DNA from: Onthophagus taurus
Lineage: Eukaryota > Arthropoda > Insecta > Coleoptera > Scarabaeidae
Direction of reading: 5' to 3'
Assembly (NCBI RefSeq): GCF_036711975.1
Contig: NC_091967.1
Coordinates: forward strand, 14,508,001-14,572,000
DNA: 64,000 bases
Position 1 is the stretch's first letter; each line of letters opens with the position of its first letter. This document shows, piece by piece, positions 56,380-64,000 of the stretch. Under the pieces are notes generated by a model. That model made no database searches and had not been told where the DNA came from. It worked only from the letters and a program-made list of their open reading frames with translations. A program made the position numbers and the translations under genes.

Positions 56380-58261
56380 TGAGTTTTGCAAAACCAAAAT
56401 AGACTTGTTTCGCCGTTTTTACAAAATAATATTTAAAATAAAATTATTGAAAAATAATTAAAGTAAAATAATATTATTGAATTTATTCCATAATTTTGCC
56501 ACACACTGCATTTTGGTGTGGTAAGTGTATTTGCCAATATCGCAGAACCTGTATATTTAGGCTCATCCTATTATACTATAACAAAAATCTCTATTACAAC
56601 AGTTAAAAAACTATTCCCTCTAAACAGATTAATCTAAGTAGAAACATTTTCTCCTGAGATTCAAATTTTCTGCAAAGTTCTGATTTCTTATTGAGCGTGG
56701 AAAGGGTTTTTGCAAAAACCGCTGGACCTAAAAATATGTCCAATATACCATTGGAAAGTTAATAGATGAGGAGTTTCACCCGATCATTCAATTTGCTCTA
56801 AAATATTTAGTTGCGGAAGAGTGTTCCTCCTATATCTAAATTTCTGGTCTATACAAAAAAAAACCATTGCAATAAAATGGAAAGTGTTGAACCTACTGCT
56901 AAACCTACTGTTAACGTCAATAACATGCATAGAATGACACAAGAAACATAATGACCACTATTTATATTGTCATTTGTTAGACTTGTTCTAAATAATTTTA
57001 GGTTGTCCTAATTATGTTAATAAAAGTAATGTTCCACTACTGTCCTATTACTACCTGTATGCCTAAATCAATGGATAAGTGTGAGGGAACGTGGTGTTGT
57101 AGTAAACTTGGTATATTTTGAGTGTGCTAAGACAAAAGTACATATCAAACAATATTGTAAATATGTATTTAAGCAAAATAATTTCAGAATGAAGTCAGAA
57201 AATAACCAGAAAGATAAGAAAAGGACATCAAGGTGCTAGACACCTTTTGGGTATATCCTTGACTTCCTTCTAGCATCTCTAAAATAGGAAACTAGTAATA
57301 ATATAAATCTCCAAAAACATATGCTATGTTACACCATTATGTTAGCTTGTGTGCTTCTTTGTGATGTTTTTTTTTTTTACTTTCCATTTCTTTCCATACT
57401 ACATTTCGTACCTTCTTTTTGTTTTCTTTAAAATTTTAATGCAGATAGAACGCCATACATTTTTATGACTTATCTTATTTCCGAAATTATAAATACTTAA
57501 GCCTAGGTTTTAAGATATTAAATATTTCTTTTGCTTACCATTTTGGTTTTCAACATTTTAGCTTATTCAAATACTTCAGCCAGAAAGATATAAAGGAAAG
57601 TACATAAAACTCAAAAGAATTTCTATTTTCTTTTAGGATTTTTTAAAAATATTTATATCACACAGCTGCTTTTTCATTCGTTTCTTTCTTTTTAACTTTT
57701 TCTGGGTTTTAAAATATTTATATCAAATACAACAAAGAATGCAAACCATGTTTAATACTAAAAGGTTTATTCCTTTATCATATTTATATTAATTTCTATT
57801 GGTATCCAAAGTTGTCTGAATCATTTGGTCACACCTGCATAAACAAAAAAATATTAAGAAATTAATTTTTTTGTTGATAGTTCTGAATATGATTAGAAAA
57901 AAATAAATAAAATTAAAAAAAAAAGTGATGAATGTTTAAAATAGAATATTAGGCTCGCTTTTATAACCCTTCTGATAAATTATCTAGGAGATAATAAATA
58001 ATCATTTTTATAAAGTTAATATTAAATGACTAACAATAAATTAAAAGTGATGAAGAGCTATTTTTTGCATTTCTTTGAAAAACTGATCAAATTTTCATTG
58101 AAATAACCAATTATACATAAATATTTGTATTTTTCCATGGCTTATTACAAACATTAGGAAAAAAAAATTACATAATATAAGAAAAAAATCACATACAAAC
58201 AAAAAAGAAAAAGAATAGATTAGATTTCATAGAATAATACTTTCTTTTATTATTTTTTTGT
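56380..58261. other. Intergenic, AT-rich
   Basis: About 1.9 kb without a recognised gene. It contains T-runs and A-runs and the 3'UTR of PSME3 at its right end. No element ends were found. Confidence 0.4.
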
Positions 58262-59495
58262 TTAGTACAAAGATTCAGCAGCATTCGACGATCGTGGTTT
58301 TTTGATTTTGTCCAAGTTCTTGATGACAATATCATGAAGCGAACAGTATCTGTTGCGTATTTCTGCCATAACTAACCACAAACTCAAGTATTCTTTTTCG
58401 TCCAATTCTTTGACTGCATGTCGGTAGTCATCTATATGTGGATATTTGGCCACTTTTGAGATTAGTTTACCTCTAGATATAAAATACCGGCTGATTTGGT
58501 CAAAAAACGCTGCTGCTTCCGATTCCACAGACTGCACCTCCGCTAATGTGTCTTCTTGTATGGAAACGCCAAAATTATTACCGTCCTCTATCTTTGGAAT
58601 CATAAACGAAATCCACATTTTTAACTAAAATTTAAAATAATACTGCAAAATATTGTTATTAAGTATTTAATAAAAAAATTTTACCAAATTTGAATCTTCA
58701 ACTAATTTCCTTATATGGGGCTTCACAAGATTGACTAAATCTTGAATGTGCTTATTTGTAGTTACAGATCCGTTGGGTAAAGCCATCACCTTTGTTCCTT
58801 CCTGTACATTGTTGTCAAGCTTAATTCGTTTGGCAGGTGGATCATCATGGTTATTAAGTACAATAGGATCAGGAACTGGAATATTTAACTCTTGGTACAC
58901 ATCAACAAAGGCCCTAAAATAATAATTTTTTTTTAATTAGAAACTTTAATACTCATCATATAATAAAATAAACCTTTACCAGATAAGATTTAAAATCCCT
59001 TTTAATCAGAAACTCACCTGTTTTTGAAATTGGGTGTTTCCAATATGTCATTCAATGCAACAATTGTTTCCGGAAAGCCCTTAAACACTAATTCTTCAGC
59101 TTTACTTTTAAGTGAATCTTTGTATTCTTGAACCTAAAAGAAACATTCAATAATTAAAATAACCACATTAATGAATCAGCTACAATTTATAAAAAATACC
59201 ACAACCTTTGCTAAAATATCAGATCTTATTGCAGATAATTCGTTTAGGTTAGTTTTAAACAGAGGCATCGAAACGGATGATTTGCAGTCTGTGGTGGTCA
59301 TTTTGATTTAATTTTTTTGTACCGTGTAGAACAACCGAGCCCAAGCAGAATGTGACAGAAAATCGGCCGTATGTCACACCAACAAATAACATAACTTTGT
59401 CATTTTATTACCGGAAGGAAATAAAAATCGCTCGCGCGGAAGACGATCATTTTATGAATGTTATTACTTACTTTTTTTGAAGTAGTATCTGCCAT
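58262..59495 (-). CDS. PSME3: Proteasome activator PA28 gamma (REG gamma)
   Basis: Minus-strand exons: 59472-59495 (MADTTSKK), 59018-59133, 58685-58913 and 58262-58624, giving 243 aa, close to animal PA28 gamma (about 245-254). Exon 2 has EYKDSLKSKAEELVFKGFPE. Exon 3 has YQELNIPVPDPIVLN, the homologue-specific PPAKRIKLDN nuclear-localisation-type insert and the helix before LKMWISFMIP. Exon 4 carries IEDGNNFGVSIQEDTLAEVQ, the activation-loop region of the family, and ends KIKKPRSSNAAESLY. It forms the heptameric nuclear cap that opens the 20S proteasome without ATP. A second candidate first exon at 59206-59301 (MTTTDCKSSVSMPLFKTNLN...) has the same phase and would give 267 aa; the upstream exon fits family length better. 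Confidence 0.93.
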
Positions 59496-60160
59496 TATAC
59501 TTAATATAATCGAGTCAAATAGTAAAAAAACGGCTTCAATCAATTGTTGGTTGTTTTTACGAAACGTGCTAACTTAACCTAAACTAGACACAAGAACGTT
59601 GATGCACTAAAAACATTTGATTACGATCACAATAAAACGCGAAGTTAGCCTCAAAAGAACGCGTGCTGCCGCCTAATATTTAAAGTAATAATTATAACTC
59701 AATAACTAATCAATATTATTAACCTAAAAGAAAATCAAATTCTCAATATTTTTTATGAATGGTGATAGCAATCTTAATTACGTTGTAATATAACGTTTCT
59801 GGTTTCTTTAATCAATTGAACGTAGTTATTTAGTACATGAGATAACTTAATGTAATTCATACGTGTAAAGGTAAAACTTACTTCCATCTCTGTTATATTT
59901 GATATCGATGTTTAGTGAAGATCTGAATCGCATCAATTTTATTTCAGCACGATATGGTATCATTAAAATTTCCCCGATTGATAATTATATAAATATATAA
60001 GATATATTACATTATAGAAGTTGTATTGGTACATTATACATGTATTGTATTGCTAACTTCTTTATTAATGGAATTTTACTGTAATTAAATAAGAAATAAA
60101 ATTGCTGTTTATGTGATTTGTGTTGCCTATACACACATTTTATATGTTAGCAAATATTTT
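59496..60160. other. Upstream region of PSME3
   Basis: The PSME3 promoter should lie close to 59500-59700; GC content is slightly higher there. The rest is AT-rich with no recognised feature. Confidence 0.4.
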
Positions 60161-60164
60161 TTAT

Positions 60165-62250
60165 TATACAGCATGTTCGGAAATTGCGTCTATATATTGG
60201 TGATTCTACATTAAAAATCATGAAGAAAAGTTTATATAAAGTCCGGTCCGAAAATGCTTCCTAAGGGCGCTAGAGCCCTTTAAAGATGACACTCAAAAAG
60301 TTTTTATTGTTATCTCAAAAACGGCAAGGTTTAGAATGCCGAAATTTGGTGATATGATAATAAAAAGAAAAAAAAAATTTATGGGGTCCAACATAACAGG
60401 TAGGGTTTTTACCGTTATTTTTTCTGCCATTTTAATTGCATCAATCAATTCTGCCTATTCCAACCTATTTTTGAATTCAAATTGCTATTAAAACTCTCAA
60501 AATGGTTGAATATTCATGCGAAGAGTATACCAATATCCATTTTATGCATGGTAAGTAATATGTATACAGGAGGATGTTTCTGTAGTTATGGCATAATTTT
60601 AATCACTAATATTAGAGTCAAAATGATGACCATTCGTGTAAAATTTTTTGGTGTGAACCCATAAATGGCTAAGATATGGGCCTTCAAAGTTAATGTAATA
60701 ATTGTTTACATATTTTCTTAAATATTTTTAATATGGTTTGCCGTAAAAAGAAAAAATTTGGCAACTTTTGAAGATATGCAACCACCTAAAGGTTATTACC
60801 TTGGAGTTCTGTGCCCCATTACTACTGGACCATTCTGTATAGTGTCCGAACGAAACTCAATTTTGAGCCGAAACACTTCATAATTAAACAACCTTATGTT
60901 GTATGCTAAAAATAGGGGGTACTCATACTGGTATCCCAATATGAGTAGGTATATATCGGCATTCCGGTAAAGTCTTGGTTCAAAACATAGATTAGTTTCA
61001 AAAATACAGCCGAAACCGAAACTTCGCCATAATTCCTATTTTAGGCCGAAACCGAAATTTCGGTCGGAGATTAATTCTGTATAAGACATAACCTTACAAA
61101 ACGCGCACTGTTTTCGAGTTATTCGAAAAAAGATACAACCTCGATTTTGAAATGTTTTCATTAATCGTAATGGTGCCTATGAAAACAAATTGTAAGTAAA
61201 GCAGTAAGGCACCTGTCAAATTATTACCCAACATTTATTAGTCGCTAATAGTTGTTTAAAATGGCAAATTACTTTTAGTGAGCAAACTGACATGCTTAAC
61301 GTTAGGAGTGTTTAGGCAGTGTTAACGCAGCGGCGAAATGATATTGCAAAAAAATTCCCAAGCGCAAACAACCTGACAAAAAAACATTTCTAAAATTATG
61401 TAAATAACGGGAATCTGAGGTCAGTAGGTATACCAGAACAAAAATCATTTGGAAGAAAAAATTTTGGATTTTATGGCAGATCGTAGTACTACTAGTACTC
61501 TTGATATAATACGGCTTGACACCACTTGCCTTGTACTTGACAGTACGTGAATGAAAAATTACTGATCATCCGTTCCGAGTATAGTATGGCAAAACTGTAC
61601 TATGATGGAAAAATGTACTATTGATGCTGCGTTTTTAGAAAAAAATTTTTTACTGATGACCATTAATTTGAAAAACATTCATAATTGGACTGAAGAAAAT
61701 CCAGATTTTACGCCACGTTGGATAATAATTTGACAGATTGCTTCACTAACAATTTGTTTTCATGGACGCCTACTATTAATGACAGTATCTCAAAAACGAG
61801 CTTGTATCTTTTTGTGAATAACTCTAAAATGATGAGTCTAATCAAAAATTTCTAATATAAACTTGTAATTTAAAATGAAATGGGCTTTTAGAATCAGTTG
61901 AAAAATTTAAGGGTTTAGGGCATAATAAAAAAGTTTTAATGAAATAACCTTTGTGAACAGCCATCTTTCTAAGTCAAACAATATTGAAAATATTTAAGAA
62001 AATGTTTAAAAATTACTTACCTTTAAAGGTCTATATCCTAGGCATTTATAGGTTTAGACCAAAAATTTTTGGATTTTAATTATGCATCCTTGAATGTTTT
62101 TCATAATTTGCCAACGTTAAAACATTAGCGATAGCTTAAAATTTTTTCGTGGTGATGGTCACGAACGAGCAACTTTAAGAGCACTTCCTCCAATTTGCGG
62201 AAGTAACAATTGTCCTCCCCAAAACGGACTATGTATGTTGTGGTGGATAA
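60165..62250. mobile_element. Decayed DNA transposon with very long inverted arms and a nested insertion
   Basis: Two pairs of inverted arms are visible. Inner: about 61088-61245 against 61725-61875, sharing GAGTTATTC, AAAAAGATACAA, ATGAAAACAAATTGT and CTGTCAAATTATTA. Outer: about 60610-60790 against 61960-62090, sharing ATTTTCTTAAATATTTT and an AACC(C/T)ATAAATG block. The right arms run uninterrupted, while the left ones are split by about 250 bp (60830-61085) containing repeated GCCGAAACCGAAA, probably another element. Between the inner arms (61260-61450) weak coding similarity to the helix-turn-helix region of Tc1/mariner-type transposases survives (FSEQTDML, then KKTF). Outer ends are approximate. 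No intact gene remains. Confidence 0.6.
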
Positions 62251-64000
62251 ATTCAAGTCACAATATTGTTGAATATTGCTGGACCAATGTCACGCCCGGG
62301 ATTCATAGAGCACAGCAGAGCATGATGTGAGAAGTAAAAGTTTGAAGAAAATCATAAAACATAGAAATATCAAGAAAACATAGAACCATATGAAATGATA
62401 TTTGGAATTTCGCAAGCTTGCTTACAAACTATCAGGATTATTTTAGAACTTTTCTGTAATGGTATCTTTCAGCAAAATGCTGTCACAGCTTTGATATTAG
62501 TTTATCTTAGCCACTTAATAATTTATCTTATCCACATCGTCCATCCCACATAGTGCCAACATGGCAAATAATTATTTGAATGCAGAGATACATTCAAATA
62601 ACACACTCAAACTCATAAATGTTAGTGTCTATGGACATGTTAGTTGAAAAAATTAAGTTAAAATTTAAGCCATGATATTTATTGATTAATTAGCATACAT
62701 ATCAACATTAAATAAATACACTACATGTAGACACTACCATTTCAAAAAAGATTGTGAAAAACAAAATGCTATTACCTTACAAAAATATCTGGTATTTTTC
62801 TTGGGAAATAACATAAATGAATGTGTGTAAAGAATTCTTTTTTCAACAACTGCAATAACTGTATGTTGTTACTTATTACTATTGACATATATGTTAATTA
62901 CTAAACAAAGGGTACAACCTCTATACTTTGCATTAAATAAATGCCCTTTTCCTGAACAGATCGTCAGGGCACCGCTTTTTTATTTAAAGTACTTAATTAA
63001 TTAACGTTTTAATTAAAACACTTTACCATTTCTTATATGCAGAAAGGTAGAGGCGTAAAAACACTAGTGCCTACATTTTCACTACACTACTTCAAACATC
63101 AATTATTTTCAGATGAAAAATATTGAAGAGAAAAAGAGAGTAACTCCCATAACAAAATAATTAAACCCAAAACCAAGCTTCTTATAAAATATTAATACCA
63201 AAAGTTAATCAAAAAAAATAATTCTTAAATAATATAAAATTAATAATTACTATTTTTGAACAAAAAAAAATAACAAGGCTGTAAATTAAGAATAACCTAA
63301 CCTCTAATTAAACAGGATGATTTAAATATTCACGCGTAAAACTTTTTAAGATTAAAATTTCTCACATTGGCAATGTGAAAGTTTTGTAATCTTAATTAAT
63401 TCTTTAACACGGACTTTTAATTCGATGTTTTTGAATCAACACTGTATAAAAAAAATTAATACAAAAAATAGTAATAAAAGCTAAACATTTTGCGCTTATT
63501 TTGTTACACGAGTTTATCTCACGGCTTTTTCCAGCCATAATACTGTTGTATATTAACATACAATATATTTATACACATACATATATGATAAGTATCAAAT
63601 ACATTCTCGAAAAAACCACTAATTCTATGCAAAGTATAGCTTGTATAATTAGATACCGTGCGATCCATCATCACTGCATTTTACTTTTATTTCGTCTAGG
63701 GCCAATTTTATTATTAAAAAATTTTATTATAAATTATAAAACTTGTTTACATAAAACATTAAACATTCAATCCATTAATAAAAGAATAAATTATATTATA
63801 AAACCGTCGTATTTTGATCAATTTTTTTTATTTTTAATTGATTGATTATATTTTTAATAAAAATTTGTAAATTTTTTAATAATCAAATTGGCCCTACCCT
63901 CATAAATGTGGTCCTTATTAGATTTAAATAAAACGGAAGAAAAACAATAAACGATTTTAATCAGATTATCCGAGACCTGTGATGTGACTGATGTTTGGAG
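62251..64000. other. Intergenic, AT-rich to window end
   Basis: No gene is supported. A 114-codon frame at 63501-63845 is rich in Ile, Lys, Asn and Leu and follows base composition, so it is not called. No repeat ends were recognised. Confidence 0.4.

Noticed and set aside
63501-63845. 114-codon frame near the window end
   Set aside because: Its Ile/Asn/Lys/Leu-rich composition mirrors the AT-rich DNA and no splice or homology signal is present.
1-64000. CRISPR arrays, rRNA genes, operons or other prokaryotic features
   Set aside because: None are present; spliced genes, signal sequences and repeats show this is insect nuclear DNA.

Overview
The window is AT-rich insect nuclear DNA. Genes have small GT-AG introns (often 45-70 bp) and conserved animal orthologues such as REPTOR-BP/CREBL2, BCCIP and PSME3 (PA28 gamma), in a background of Tc1/mariner, piggyBac and MITE-type repeats. 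The large family of secreted pancreatic-type (PLA1-like) lipases and the transposon set suggest a holometabolous insect. A beetle is my best guess, but the sequence does not prove it. Exon coordinates come from reading splice sites and reading phase by eye; summed exon lengths were checked for divisibility by three.

Layout. (1) 0.6-4.3 kb: three intronless, divergent seven-transmembrane receptor-like paralogues (+,-,+). (2) 4.3-10.8 kb: gene-poor, with two GC-raised islands of unknown nature and a broken piggyBac transposase. (3) 10.8-17.6 kb: the bZIP gene REPTOR-BP/CREBL2; its ~6.3 kb first intron carries two MITEs and a 1.3 kb pyrimidine tract. (4) 18.6-19.6 kb: BCCIP on the minus strand. 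(5) 20.4-37.6 kb: eight tandem lipase genes, all on the plus strand. Six keep the Ser-Asp-His triad and two (genes 5 and 6) are pseudo-lipases with Gly for the nucleophilic Ser. Remnants of a LINE, Tc1/mariner elements and hairpin MITEs sit within and beside the cluster. (6) 40.2-50.0 kb: ankyrin-repeat genes. One is a fusion of two ankyrin modules, a long acidic linker and a catalytically dead arginine-kinase-like domain. An alternative short C-terminal exon pair matches the same splice phase. A Dpy-30/ankyrin reading frame begins 8 nt after that alternative stop codon. (7) 51.5-52.8 kb (-): a coiled-coil protein resembling CCDC34. (8) 53.4-54.0 kb: a small single-dsRBD protein with a C-terminal membrane segment. 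(9) 54.2-55.6 kb: a malate dehydrogenase paralogue that has lost its catalytic residues and gained a Cys-rich tail. (10) 55.8-56.2 kb (-): a Cys-rich protein of unknown family. (11) 58.3-59.5 kb (-): PSME3. (12) 60.2-62.2 kb: a decayed element with very long inverted arms and a nested insertion; then repeat-poor AT-rich DNA to the end.

Theme: this window is rich in enzyme-fold genes that have lost catalysis (two lipases, one phosphagen kinase, one malate dehydrogenase) beside normal housekeeping genes. The ankyrin/kinase/Dpy-30 group and the dead MDH resemble gene types that are often testis- or axoneme-associated in insects; that functional link is inference only.
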